Part shown: piece after piece, positions 1 to 6,632 of the stretch | Position numbering within the stretch: the first letter of the stretch is position 1 | Layout of the letters: every line of letters starts with the position of its first letter | Assembly: GCA_036743315.1 (NCBI GenBank) | Contig: DAINPV010000168.1 | Span: forward strand, 1-8,475 | DNA: 8,475 nucleotides | From: CALBTQ01 sp036743315 | GTDB taxonomy: Bacteria; Lernaellota; Lernaellaia; Lernaellales; Lernaellaceae | Direction of reading: 5' to 3' | The notes under the pieces: generated by a model | Told to the model about the DNA's origin: nothing | Databases searched by the model: none | What the model saw: the letters and a program-made list of their open reading frames with translations, nothing else | Translations under genes and position numbers: made by a program

Positions 1-138
1 GCCCGACAGCGTGCCAAGCGATTCGCCGCCCTCGTCGTCATCGTCGTCCTCGCTGGAGCTGCCCGACCCGCAGGCGAAAAGCGCCGCGCCGACCATCAGC
101 GCCACGCATAAAAAAGCCCATAGCTTAACTAGTTTCAT
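1..138 (-). CDS. Lipoprotein with acidic linker, N-terminal fragment
   Basis: Partial gene: only the first 46 codons are present and the frame runs off the left edge. The translation starts MKLVKLWAFLCVALMVGAAL and has a short basic N-terminus, a hydrophobic core and a lipobox LFAC with Cys23. It is therefore expected to be lipidated and cleaved by signal peptidase II. After Cys23 comes a Gly/Ser stretch and then an acidic run (E30, D31-D35, E36), the same Cys-Gly then Asp-rich style as three other genes in this window. The ATG at 138 is preceded by AGGAG with a 9-nt spacer. An ATG 5 nt further upstream (143) meets a stop two codons later and is not used. The folded domain lies outside the window, so the function cannot be named. 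The lipoprotein assignment is strong. Confidence 0.85.
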   Translation of the reverse strand, partial: MKLVKLWAFLCVALMVGAALFACGSGSSSEDDDDDEGGESLGTLSG

Positions 139-531
139 CGCATTTCACTCCTGTCCGCTCCCGCACATCAGCGGGGAAGTAAGATTAACAGAAAAAGAAT
201 AGGAAAAGCAAGGTGTATGGCTTCTTATCAACAATGTCGAATCATATGTTATTTTAAACGACCATCTATTCCAATTATAACAATAAAAGTATATTTTTTT
301 GCCATTATCCTCTTCAAAAAAACAACATATTGTGTAGCAACCATTAATGATATACAAATTGTAGGAAGAGCGCGCAAAAAACTAATAAGTGCTTGATTAT
401 AAAGAAAATATTAGATTTACCCTTAGAAAAATATTTCTTGAAAACATCCTCGATTTAATTCTATTCTAGTTTTGTACTGATTTATTTCATTTTTGTATTG
501 TTTTGAATCGGTTTTATCCAGGGGTTTTGCG
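139..531. other. AT-rich intergenic region, divergent promoters expected
   Basis: A gap of about 390 nt between the minus-strand lipoprotein and the plus-strand orphan gene. It is strikingly AT-rich: positions 241-300 contain 11 G/C in 60. The GC-rich genes to the right reach about 40 in 60 (positions 1561-1620). A 70-codon minus-strand open frame (145-357) lies inside but has no convincing ribosome binding site and looks like chance. The region must hold the start signals of both flanking genes; only one promoter candidate, on the plus strand, is recognisable. No tRNA, hairpin terminator or repeat array was seen. Confidence 0.6.
438..467 (+). promoter_or_regulatory. Putative sigma70-type promoter for the orphan pair
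   Basis: TTGAAA (438-443, 5 of 6 matches to the -35 consensus) is followed after 18 nt by TATTCT (462-467, 4 of 6 matches to the -10). It lies 65 nt upstream of the ATG at 532. The surrounding DNA is so AT-rich that such matches arise easily by chance. Confidence 0.3.
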
Positions 532-1086
532 ATGTCAGACGTTGATGATTCTGATCAGGTAAACATTTCAATCGAATTGACGAAACATTTCCTTGAAAGA
601 GGATTTGCCCAGTCGACGGTTGTAAATAAAGTTCTATATAAAAATGGCGCTTTCAAGGTCACTGGCATTATCGACGAATCATACACTGCCTCAACCGGGC
701 TCCAAGTCGTGGTGGGCGATTTGGAGGACGACCTCTCGTATGATGAAAGTCGAATTGAGCATATCCTTAATGGATTGGAAGGTTTTCACCGGATTTATTG
801 TTTGCCAGATAAAAAGGCTATCCAGTGTCTGGTTTTCAACCATCCTCAATTTGCCAAGAATAGCCTAGCGGAAAATTTTCAAATTATTCAGTCAATTTTA
901 AAACGCACTTTTTCCCGAGCGAGTTACATCCAATCCAATAAAACCATTAAATTCAGCGACCCTTTCTTCAAGTCATTGGGGCTGGCGGAAACAACCATGA
1001 AGCTTGTCGGCACGGATTTATATATTCGGCTCGATTTCGAGCAAGAAATACATATGACGAAAGGTGATGACGAAATCGACAAATAA
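532..1086 (+). CDS. Hypothetical soluble protein, 184 aa, low-GC
   Basis: I do not recognise this protein. The frame is open from a TTG at 493, but the ATG at 532 is the likelier start: AGGGG sits 7 nt before it, giving MSDVDDSDQVNISIELTKHF. The 184 residues show no signal peptide and no membrane segment. They alternate hydrophobic and charged stretches, as expected for a compact cytoplasmic alpha/beta protein, with an acidic N-terminus (DVDDSD) and an acidic C-terminus (GDDEID). No catalytic motif stands out. Base composition is clearly lower in GC than the genes after 1431 (20 of 60 G/C at 541-600; 19 of 60 at 841-900), and codons often end in A or T. A small two-helix membrane protein follows after 35 nt on the same strand, so the two probably share a transcript. 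The pair could be acquired DNA; any role would be a guess. Confidence 0.7.
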   Translation: MSDVDDSDQVNISIELTKHFLERGFAQSTVVNKVLYKNGAFKVTGIIDESYTASTGLQVVVGDLEDDLSYDESRIEHILNGLEGFHRIYCLPDKKAIQCLVFNHPQFAKNSLAENFQIIQSILKRTFSRASYIQSNKTIKFSDPFFKSLGLAETTMKLVGTDLYIRLDFEQEIHMTKGDDEIDK

Positions 1087-1121
1087 CCAACAACCTTTAC
1101 CGCGTGGGGTCGGGGGACCAC

Positions 1122-1316
1122 ATGAAGACTGTTGTATTGGTTCTAATGTTGGTAGCCTTCGTTTCGTGGTTGATTCTTGAGATCATCCGCTTCGAAGGGA
1201 AAGATGAACAAACCAAAAAAAAGCGTAAAAAAGTCAGTCACAACGTGCTTATTTCCATCCTGGTGTTTTACGCGTGCGCTCAACTGGCGGTGATCATCGC
1301 AAGCTATGCAGGTTGA
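1122..1316 (+). CDS. Small two-helix membrane protein, 64 aa
   Basis: A 64-residue protein with two predicted transmembrane helices, about residues 3-22 and 42-62. They are joined by a short, strongly basic loop (residues 23-40, including KKKRKK). By the positive-inside rule the loop should face the cytoplasm, giving a hairpin with both ends outside. The ATG at 1122 is chosen because GGGGGA (1112-1117) lies 4 nt upstream; a GTG at 1104 in the same frame would add six residues (MGSGDH) and has poorer spacing. It lies 35 nt after the 184-residue gene with no terminator visible between them, so co-transcription is likely. No family is recognised. Two-helix hairpins of this size occur as holin-like proteins, toxin or immunity partners and membrane-complex subunits, but nothing here decides among these. 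Confidence 0.6.
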   Translation: MKTVVLVLMLVAFVSWLILEIIRFEGKDEQTKKKRKKVSHNVLISILVFYACAQLAVIIASYAG

Positions 1317-1430
1317 CGGTTTTGACATTTTGACCTGATTTATCACCGGTTTTTCTCTTTTATAGCCGGCGAAACAAGCCCTTTGTTTCTAACACCCGAC
1401 AAACCTGTTATCATCGGCCGTCGTCAATCT

Positions 1431-2339
1431 ATGGAGATCTCTTTGCCCGAGCACGAAGCGCGCATTTGGGAAGAGCGGGTCTACGAGCGCATGACGCCGT
1501 TGGTGCGCGCGCCGGAATTGGTACGGCAAACGACCAAGGGATGGTTCATCGCACGGTTTTTACGGCCGCAAGCGCATGAACGCGTGCTCGATGTCGGCTG
1601 CGGCCTGGGTGAGTTCAGCCTGTTGTGCGCCGGGCAGGCGCGCGAGGTGCTGGGCGTCGACGCTTCACCCACGGCCGTCGCCGCGGCCCGTTGCGCGGCA
1701 AACGAGTTGGGCATCGCGAACGTCTCGTTCATGGAAGGCGATGTGTACGAATTAACGAAAATCGCCGGCGAACCGGATTCCTTCGACAAAATCGTCTGCT
1801 TCGACCTGCTTGAGCATCTCAGCGATCCGGAAAACGTTTTGGAGCAAATCCACGCCCTGTTGCGTCCCGGCGGTCGGGCGCTGGCCTACACCAACTGTTA
1901 CGGCCGATTTTCCGCTCGTTACCTGCACGAATGGCTGAATACCGGCGGGCAGGTCGGCGAGCTGTGGGGCATCGACCGCCGCGACCATCACCTGGTGCGC
2001 TTCACCCCGCAACGACTGCGCGCGATGACCGCCGCCTGGCGCTCGCGGTTCGTCTACAAATCGCACTGGTTGATCCCGGCCGTGTCCTGGCTGATCGGCC
2101 TGCTCGACCGCCTGCGCCCCACTTCTCTACCGAAGCTCGCCGCCGTAAGTCCGCCCGAAGAAAAACCCGTCTGCCGCGTACAACAGACGATGTCCAAGCC
2201 GCGCCGTTGGCTGCAAACGCTTTCTTACCTGGTCAGCGTTTTCGAGATGGAAACGCTCGGGCGCCTCGTGCCCGGCGCGGGCGTGTACCTGCTGCTGGAA
2301 AAACGGGCGTCCGTCGCGGAAGGAGAAAAAACCAGATGA
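1431..2339 (+). CDS. Class I SAM-dependent methyltransferase
   Basis: Transfers a methyl group from S-adenosylmethionine; the acceptor is unknown. With the ATG at 1431 the protein has 302 residues. Motif I, VLDVGCGLG (residues 52-60), is the glycine-rich SAM loop. The acidic residue closing the second strand is D77 in GVDAS. The motif IV/post-II region is CFDLLEHL (123-130), followed by LLRPGG (143-148), the order seen in the Methyltransf_11/UbiG-like class. The C-terminal part, after a DHHLVRFTPQRL segment, is not typical and contains hydrophobic stretches (WLIPAVSWLIGLLDRL), suggesting a membrane-associated or lipid/glycan acceptor; that is inference. The start is uncertain: neither ATG 1431 nor the in-frame TTG 1383 has a good ribosome binding site, but the conserved fold is intact with either. 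The stop overlaps the next gene's start (ATGA), so translation is probably coupled. Confidence 0.88.
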   Translation: MEISLPEHEARIWEERVYERMTPLVRAPELVRQTTKGWFIARFLRPQAHERVLDVGCGLGEFSLLCAGQAREVLGVDASPTAVAAARCAANELGIANVSFMEGDVYELTKIAGEPDSFDKIVCFDLLEHLSDPENVLEQIHALLRPGGRALAYTNCYGRFSARYLHEWLNTGGQVGELWGIDRRDHHLVRFTPQRLRAMTAAWRSRFVYKSHWLIPAVSWLIGLLDRLRPTSLPKLAAVSPPEEKPVCRVQQTMSKPRRWLQTLSYLVSVFEMETLGRLVPGAGVYLLLEKRASVAEGEKTR

Positions 2340-2803
2340 GATCAGAAGCAACGACCGTCGAAGAATACCTGGCGGAGCTTCCCGCCGACCGTCGCGAAGA
2401 CCTGTCGCAAGTCCGCGAAGTCATTCTTCGCCATCTACCGAAAGGATACGACGAGGTCATGCGCTGGGGTATGATCACGTACGAAGTGCCGCTGAAAACG
2501 TACCCCGACACCTACAACAAACAGCCGTTGATGTACGCCGCGCTGGCTTCCCAGAAAAACCATATGGCGGTCTATCTGGTCGCCATTTACGTCGACGAGA
2601 ACGACCGCCAAAAATTCGAACAAGACTATAAAAAAACCGGCAAGCGCCTCGATGTCGGCAGCTCGTGCGTGCGATTCAAAAAAATCGAAGATCTGCCGCT
2701 TGCATTAATCGGCGCGGCTATCGCTCGTTACCAGCCGCGGGATTTTATCGCTTCCTTTATCAAGGAAACGGAAAAGCGCAGGAGCGATAAAAAGAAAAAA
2801 TAG
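2336..2803 (+). CDS. DUF1801 / YdhG-like family protein
   Basis: A 155-residue cytoplasmic protein resembling the DUF1801 (YdhG/YjbR/CyaY-like) fold. Supporting features are the N-terminal helix VEEYLAELPADRREDLSQVR (8-27), then ILRHLPKGYDEVMRWGMITY (30-49), and the strand-rich KNHMAVYLVAIY (74-85), all in the family order. The family has a frataxin-like fold; its biochemical role is generally unknown. The C-terminus ends in a basic tail (EKRRSDKKKK). The ATG at 2336 has AGGAG 10 nt upstream and overlaps the methyltransferase stop by 4 nt, which indicates translational coupling in one operon. A longer upstream open frame (from 1931) is out-of-frame shadow of the methyltransferase gene and is not part of this protein. 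Family assignment is from recalled motif pattern only. Confidence 0.8.
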   Translation: MRSEATTVEEYLAELPADRREDLSQVREVILRHLPKGYDEVMRWGMITYEVPLKTYPDTYNKQPLMYAALASQKNHMAVYLVAIYVDENDRQKFEQDYKKTGKRLDVGSSCVRFKKIEDLPLALIGAAIARYQPRDFIASFIKETEKRRSDKKKK

Positions 2804-2918
2804 TCCGTCGCGCGTACGTCCACGAAACAGATCGCCGCTTGGTTAACAGCGCTCCCGACCTCCGGTGACCGCCGAGGAATTTGCGGAAGGCGACGGCCGG
2901 CGGCCGACATGGAATCAA

Positions 2919-3857
2919 TCAGGTTTCGCCCAGCAACTTTCGCGCGCGACCGCCGAAAAACGCGGCCGCGTCGCGTTTAACCCACGGCAGCGCGGCCCAG
3001 GCGTCGGCCTGCTCGGCGTAGGAGAAGGTCAGGTTGGGGAAATCCGAGCCGAACAGCAGACGCTCGGCGTAGGGCGCCAGATCCGCGTCGAAAGCGAAGG
3101 GCACGGCGGCGCGGTACGGCTCGACGTTGGTGAACGACGCCTCCAGGTGCAGGCCCGCGTAACGGTCGCAAAGCTTCAGGTACTCCAGCGTCTGCATCGC
3201 GCCCAAATGGGCGATGACCATCTTCAGGCGCGGATTGCGCGCCAGGCGCTCGGCCACGCGCGCCACATCCAAATGCGGTCGCGTGTACGGATACGGCGCG
3301 TTGCCGCTGTGCAACACGCAAGGCCGACCCGCCGCCTCGATCGCGTCGAACGCCGCATCCAAACGCGGGTCGCTCACCGCGACCTGCTGCACCTCGCAGT
3401 GGATCTTCAACCCATGCAGGCCGAGGCGGTCGAGCGCCTCGCGGGCCAACGCGCCGACGTTTTCGTCGTCCGGGTGCACGGTGAAAAAGCCGCGCACTTG
3501 CGGCTGGGCACGCTGCAGTTCGGCCAGAAAGACGTTGAGTTCCGCCGCGACGCCGGCCTTGTGCGCATAGGGCAGCGCCCAGCACTCGCCCACGCCGAAG
3601 CCGGCCAGCGCGGCGAGCACCTCGTCGGTTTCATGCGGATAGGGAATGTTCCACCCGACCTCGGCGAACCAGCGGCGAATGGCGCCGAACAGCCGCGCGG
3701 GAAACAGATGCACGTGACAATCGACGGCAACGGCCGCTTGCGGACGGCGGAAGATGTCCTCGGCTGCGTCTATTCCACCACTCCCCAGTCGGACGGGTCG
3801 GGACCCATCACGAAGTGCAACGAGCCGCCGTTGACGATGTCCGCGTGGGTGAACCAC
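2919..3857 (-). CDS. Amidohydrolase-2 family metal-dependent hydrolase (start unresolved)
   Basis: A TIM-barrel metal hydrolase of the amidohydrolase-2 (PF04909) type, which hydrolyses or decarboxylates small substrates. In the longest frame (GTG 3857, 312 residues) the metal motif is VDCHVH (45-50, HxH at 48 and 50). Further metal or active-site candidates are KIH (151-153), VLHSGN (181-186), VIAHLG (214-219) and GSDFP (270-274, Asp272). The set is complete, so the enzyme is probably active; the substrate is unknown. The start is a problem. GTG 3857 lies 88 nt inside the upstream GH92 gene with no ribosome binding site, and the next GTG (3713) would delete half of the HxH motif. An ATA codon at 3773-3771 overlaps the GH92 stop as ATAG and has GGGGAG 7 nt upstream, making a shorter protein of 284 residues plausible. 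It follows GH92 in the same direction, so they likely share an operon. Confidence 0.8.
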   Translation of the reverse strand: MVHPRGHRQRRLVALRDGSRPVRLGSGGIDAAEDIFRRPQAAVAVDCHVHLFPARLFGAIRRWFAEVGWNIPYPHETDEVLAALAGFGVGECWALPYAHKAGVAAELNVFLAELQRAQPQVRGFFTVHPDDENVGALAREALDRLGLHGLKIHCEVQQVAVSDPRLDAAFDAIEAAGRPCVLHSGNAPYPYTRPHLDVARVAERLARNPRLKMVIAHLGAMQTLEYLKLCDRYAGLHLEASFTNVEPYRAAVPFAFDADLAPYAERLLFGSDFPNLTFSYAEQADAWAALPWVKRDAAAFFGGRARKLLGET

Positions 3858-6151
3858 GGCTCGGCGAGCGCCGCGCCGTTGAGCTCCACCGACTGCACGT
3901 AGACGTTTTCGTCGCTGTTGCCGTCCACGGTGATCACGAAGTCGCCGCCCGCCAGGTGCAGCGTCGCGCCGTCGAACAGCGGGCTGCCCACCACGTAGAG
4001 GTCCGAGCCGGCCAACGGCATGAAGCCCAGCGAGGCGAACATGTACCAGGAGGTCATCGTGCCCGCGTCGTCGTTGCCGTCATAGCCGCCGGGCAGCGGG
4101 CGGTACTTGTTCTCCAGAATCCACCGCGACCACTTCTGCGTCAGGTCCGGCCGGCCGGCGTAAAGGAACATGTAGACGTGGAACATCGACATCTCGTTGC
4201 CGTGCCAGTAGTACAGGTCGGGCAGCCAGGCGATCGGCGCGCCGGTTTCGGCCTGCTCGAAAGCCCAGTTGAGTTTTTCGACGAAGGCCTCGTTGCCGCC
4301 GAACAGCGCGATCAGGCCGGCCGGGTCGTGCGGCACGTAGAAGGTCCAGTGCCACGCGTTGCCCTCGACGTACTGTTCCGAGAACGGGTACCAGGACACG
4401 AACGGCTCGACCCACGAACCGTCGCAGTTGCGCCCGCGCAGGAAGCCGACTTCCGGATCCCAATGGTTGCGATAGTTGTGGCTCTGCTCCAGGAAACGTT
4501 CGGCGTCCTCGGTTTCGCCCATCGCCGCGGCCCACCACGACAGCGCCGCGTCGGAGTAGGAATATTCCAGCGTATGGCTCGTGCCCTTGTCGCGCACATC
4601 CTCGCAGCACCAGCCGACGTTGAGGTACTGCTCCATCGCCGAGCGGCCGTGCGGCGTCGAGCCCACCGCCTGCGCGCGGCAGCCTTCATAGGCCAGATCC
4701 ACGTCCCAGCCGGTCAGCCCTTTGAGGTACGCCTGCGAGAACAGGTAGGTCATGTTCGAGCCGAGCATGCAGCCGGTGTAGCCCTCGCAGCAGGGCCAGC
4801 GGGGCATGTCGCCGCCCTGCTGGTACATGGCGATCAGCGAGTTGAGAAAATCGACCGACTTGGCCGGCTCGATCAGGTCCATCAGCGGATGCCAGGTGCG
4901 GAAGGTGTCCCACAGCGAAAAATCGGTGTAGTAACGCCGGCCCGCGCCCGGATCGTGCATCTCGTGATCGAAGCCGTGGTACAGCCCGTTCGCTTCGACC
5001 CAGTCGGTGGGCATCATGTACAGGTGATAGAACGAGGTATAGAAAATCTTCAGCTGGTCTTCGGTCGCGCCGACCAGGTCGATCATGTTCACGATCTCGC
5101 GCCACCGGTCGCGCGTGTCGTTGACGGCGGCGGCGAAATCGAAGTCGGGCATCTGGTCTTCCAAGTTCGCCTCGGCCTGCTCCAACGACTGGTAGCTCAG
5201 GGCGACGCGCACCAGCACGCGATCGTTCGGCAGATCGGCGAAGCCGATGTACGCGCCGATCTGTTCGCCCGCTTCGATCGTGCCGTTGGGATGCGGATTG
5301 CCGTTGTCCCAGGTGGTGTACGACGCGAAGGGTTCGGAAAACTCCATCACGTAATAGGTCCGCACGCCGCCGTGCCGACCGGTCAACGAGCCGCTGACCA
5401 AAATCTCGCCGCTGATGCGGCTGGTGGCCGGATCGACCAGGATCGTTGCTTCGGGCATGGTCGTGCCCGCGTCGATCGCGTGGCTCGGATCGACCACCAC
5501 GAAGGCCGGTTTGTCGGGCGGGAAGGTATAGCGGTGAATCGCCGCGTAGCCGCGCGTGGCCAGCTCGGCGTACACGCCGTAGGTGTCAAGCATGACGCCG
5601 TAATAGCCCGCCTTGGCCGTTTCGTTGAAGTGCGTGAAGCGGCTGCGGTAGTCGGCCTCGGAGATCGGCCTTGTCGGTTCGACGGTCACCGGCATCAACA
5701 GCAGCGCGCCCAGGTCGGTCGCGCCGGTGCCGTATAGGTGGGTGTGCGAGAACCCACGGATCTGCGTGTCGGCGTAGTAATAGCCGCTGAAGTGGTTGAA
5801 GCTGAAATTCAGACCGTGAATGGTCGTGTCCGGGCTCAGCGAGAGCAGGCCGAAGGGCGCTTTCGGGCCGGGATAGGCCGAGGCATAGCCGAAGCCCAGG
5901 CCGCCGGTGCCGATCAGCGGATCGATGTAATCGAGACGATCGGGGGTCGCGTCGTCGTCGCCGGCATCGTCGTCGGCGGTATCGTCATCGTTGCCGGTAT
6001 CGTCGTCGTCGTCGGCATCGTCGTCGCCGCTGTCGTCGTCGTCGTCATCGCCGGACGAATCATCGCTGTCATCGTCGTCGTCGCCGCACGCCGCCGTCGC
6101 CAACGTCATCGCCAACAACAAAATCCAGCCGAGCCAAAAGCGTTGGTGCAT
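3770..6151 (-). CDS. GH92-family alpha-mannosidase-like lipoprotein
   Basis: A 793-residue exported glycosidase. The signal peptide ends in the lipobox TAAC (Cys22), so it should be lipid-anchored. Residues 23-68 form an acidic tether with 30 Asp in 46 positions. The GH92 domain then runs to the end: IDPLIGTGG (76-84), RGFSHTHLYGTGATDLG (132-148), FSLWDTFRTWHPL (411-423), EGNAWHW (596-602), GNEMS (651-655), DGNDDAG (691-697) and the C-terminal GSPLFDGATLHL (722-733). Known GH92 enzymes are calcium-dependent exo-mannosidases, mostly alpha-1,2, with a glutamate acid and aspartate base; E596 and the 691-695 aspartates are the likely counterparts, by analogy. It would trim mannose ends of external glycans. 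The ATG at 6151 has GGAGG 10 nt upstream. It precedes an amidohydrolase on the same strand. Exact linkage specificity is not readable from sequence. Confidence 0.92.
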   Translation of the reverse strand: MHQRFWLGWILLLAMTLATAACGDDDDDSDDSSGDDDDDDSGDDDADDDDDTGNDDDTADDDAGDDDATPDRLDYIDPLIGTGGLGFGYASAYPGPKAPFGLLSLSPDTTIHGLNFSFNHFSGYYYADTQIRGFSHTHLYGTGATDLGALLLMPVTVEPTRPISEADYRSRFTHFNETAKAGYYGVMLDTYGVYAELATRGYAAIHRYTFPPDKPAFVVVDPSHAIDAGTTMPEATILVDPATSRISGEILVSGSLTGRHGGVRTYYVMEFSEPFASYTTWDNGNPHPNGTIEAGEQIGAYIGFADLPNDRVLVRVALSYQSLEQAEANLEDQMPDFDFAAAVNDTRDRWREIVNMIDLVGATEDQLKIFYTSFYHLYMMPTDWVEANGLYHGFDHEMHDPGAGRRYYTDFSLWDTFRTWHPLMDLIEPAKSVDFLNSLIAMYQQGGDMPRWPCCEGYTGCMLGSNMTYLFSQAYLKGLTGWDVDLAYEGCRAQAVGSTPHGRSAMEQYLNVGWCCEDVRDKGTSHTLEYSYSDAALSWWAAAMGETEDAERFLEQSHNYRNHWDPEVGFLRGRNCDGSWVEPFVSWYPFSEQYVEGNAWHWTFYVPHDPAGLIALFGGNEAFVEKLNWAFEQAETGAPIAWLPDLYYWHGNEMSMFHVYMFLYAGRPDLTQKWSRWILENKYRPLPGGYDGNDDAGTMTSWYMFASLGFMPLAGSDLYVVGSPLFDGATLHLAGGDFVITVDGNSDENVYVQSVELNGAALAEPWFTHADIVNGGSLHFVMGPDPSDWGVVE
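5948..6085 (-). repeat. Asp-rich tether coding tract in GH92 lipoprotein
   Basis: Encodes residues 23-68 of the GH92 protein, with 30 Asp of 46. The Asp runs are separated by Ser, Gly, Ala, Thr and Asn. It is an irregular GAC/GAT-rich low-complexity stretch, and its reverse complement reads as poly-Ser, producing spurious open frames on the plus strand. Confidence 0.9.
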
Positions 6152-6182
6152 TTTAAAAAAGCCTCCACGTTGTCCGGAGCGT

Positions 6183-6191
6183 ATCTTAACA
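6183..6191 (-). promoter_or_regulatory. Possible extended -10 element for the GH92 gene
   Basis: Read on the minus strand this is TGT followed by TAAGAT, an extended -10 arrangement with 4 of 6 matches. It is 31 nt upstream of the GH92 start codon. No matching -35 was found, so the call is weak. The divergent plus-strand gene (start 6285) must also have its promoter in this gap of about 130 nt, but I could not identify one. Confidence 0.25.
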
Positions 6192-6284
6192 GATTGTCGC
6201 GGGCTTGGGTATTGCCGTTACCGCATTGCATTCGAAGGAAAGGTGAACGAAAATCCTTTCATCAACAAACCAAGGGGGAGTTAC

Positions 6285-6620
6285 ATGCGTTTGTCGAAAT
6301 GGTTTTTGCTGCTGCTCGTGATGGCGACGCTGGCCGTGGTTCCCATGCTGGCTTGCGGCGACGACGACGATGACGATGACGACGACGATGACGACGATGA
6401 CGACGCCACCGGCGGTTCGACCTGCTCCGGCATGTGCAACAAGATGTCCGAATGCCTCGGCTCGTTGATGAACGAATACTTCGGGTCGGTGGACGACTGC
6501 ATCACCACGTGCGAAACGGACCTCGGCTCGGACGCGAACCTGGACTGCATGGCCCAATGCGACCTGGACGACAGCTGCGTGACCTGGGGCTTGTGCGTCG
6601 GCCAGTGCGGCGAAATCTAA
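6285..6620 (+). CDS. Small Cys-rich lipoprotein with poly-Asp tract
   Basis: A 111-residue exported lipoprotein of no family I can name. The signal peptide ends in the lipobox MLAC (Cys24), followed by Gly25 and 15 consecutive Asp (D26-D40). The remaining 71 residues carry ten cysteines at 47, 51, 57, 72, 76, 88, 92, 98, 104 and 108. The spacing repeats: C-x3-C-x5-C-x14-C-x3-C, then C-x3-C-x5-C-x5-C-x3-C. This suggests two related helical hairpins held by disulfides, as in CHCH or twin CX3C proteins, although homology to those is not implied. The cysteines imply folding in the oxidising periplasm or on the surface. The ATG at 6285 is preceded by GGGGGAG (6274-6280). The longer open frame upstream (from 5991) is the antisense of the GH92 acidic tether. 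The gene diverges from GH92 and converges with the sugar transferase, ending 12 nt from it. Confidence 0.85.
   Translation: MRLSKWFLLLLVMATLAVVPMLACGDDDDDDDDDDDDDDDATGGSTCSGMCNKMSECLGSLMNEYFGSVDDCITTCETDLGSDANLDCMAQCDLDDSCVTWGLCVGQCGEI
6360..6404 (+). repeat. Asp-codon tract (GAC/GAT)15
   Basis: Fifteen consecutive aspartate codons, 11 GAC and 4 GAT, directly after the Cys-Gly of the small lipoprotein. The mixture of GAC and GAT makes it an imperfect trinucleotide tract, which may change length in steps of one codon without breaking the frame. Confidence 0.95.
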
Positions 6621-6632
6621 GTTCCGCCGCCG

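Noticed and set aside
145..357. 70-codon minus-strand open frame in the AT-rich gap
   Set aside because: No convincing ribosome binding site, odd Cys/Tyr-rich composition, and it occupies the leader of the lipoprotein that starts at 138.
2859..2910. Hairpins in the convergent gap 2804-2918
   Set aside because: GC-rich inverted matches exist (for example CGGCC-GGC-GGCCG) but no T-tract follows, and such matches are expected by chance at this GC content.
2865..3902. 345-codon plus-strand open frame
   Set aside because: Antisense shadow of the amidohydrolase, whose metal motifs are complete on the minus strand.
5991..6284. N-terminal extension of the small Cys-rich lipoprotein
   Set aside because: The poly-Ser extension is the antisense of the GH92 Asp tether. 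The real start at 6285 has a strong ribosome binding site and a proper signal peptide.
3815..6373. Long plus-strand open frames (640 and 211 codons) opposite the GH92 gene
   Set aside because: They are antisense shadows of a GC-rich gene with strong third-position bias. Their translations are rich in Arg, Val, His and Ala with no domain, while the minus strand has complete GH92 motifs.
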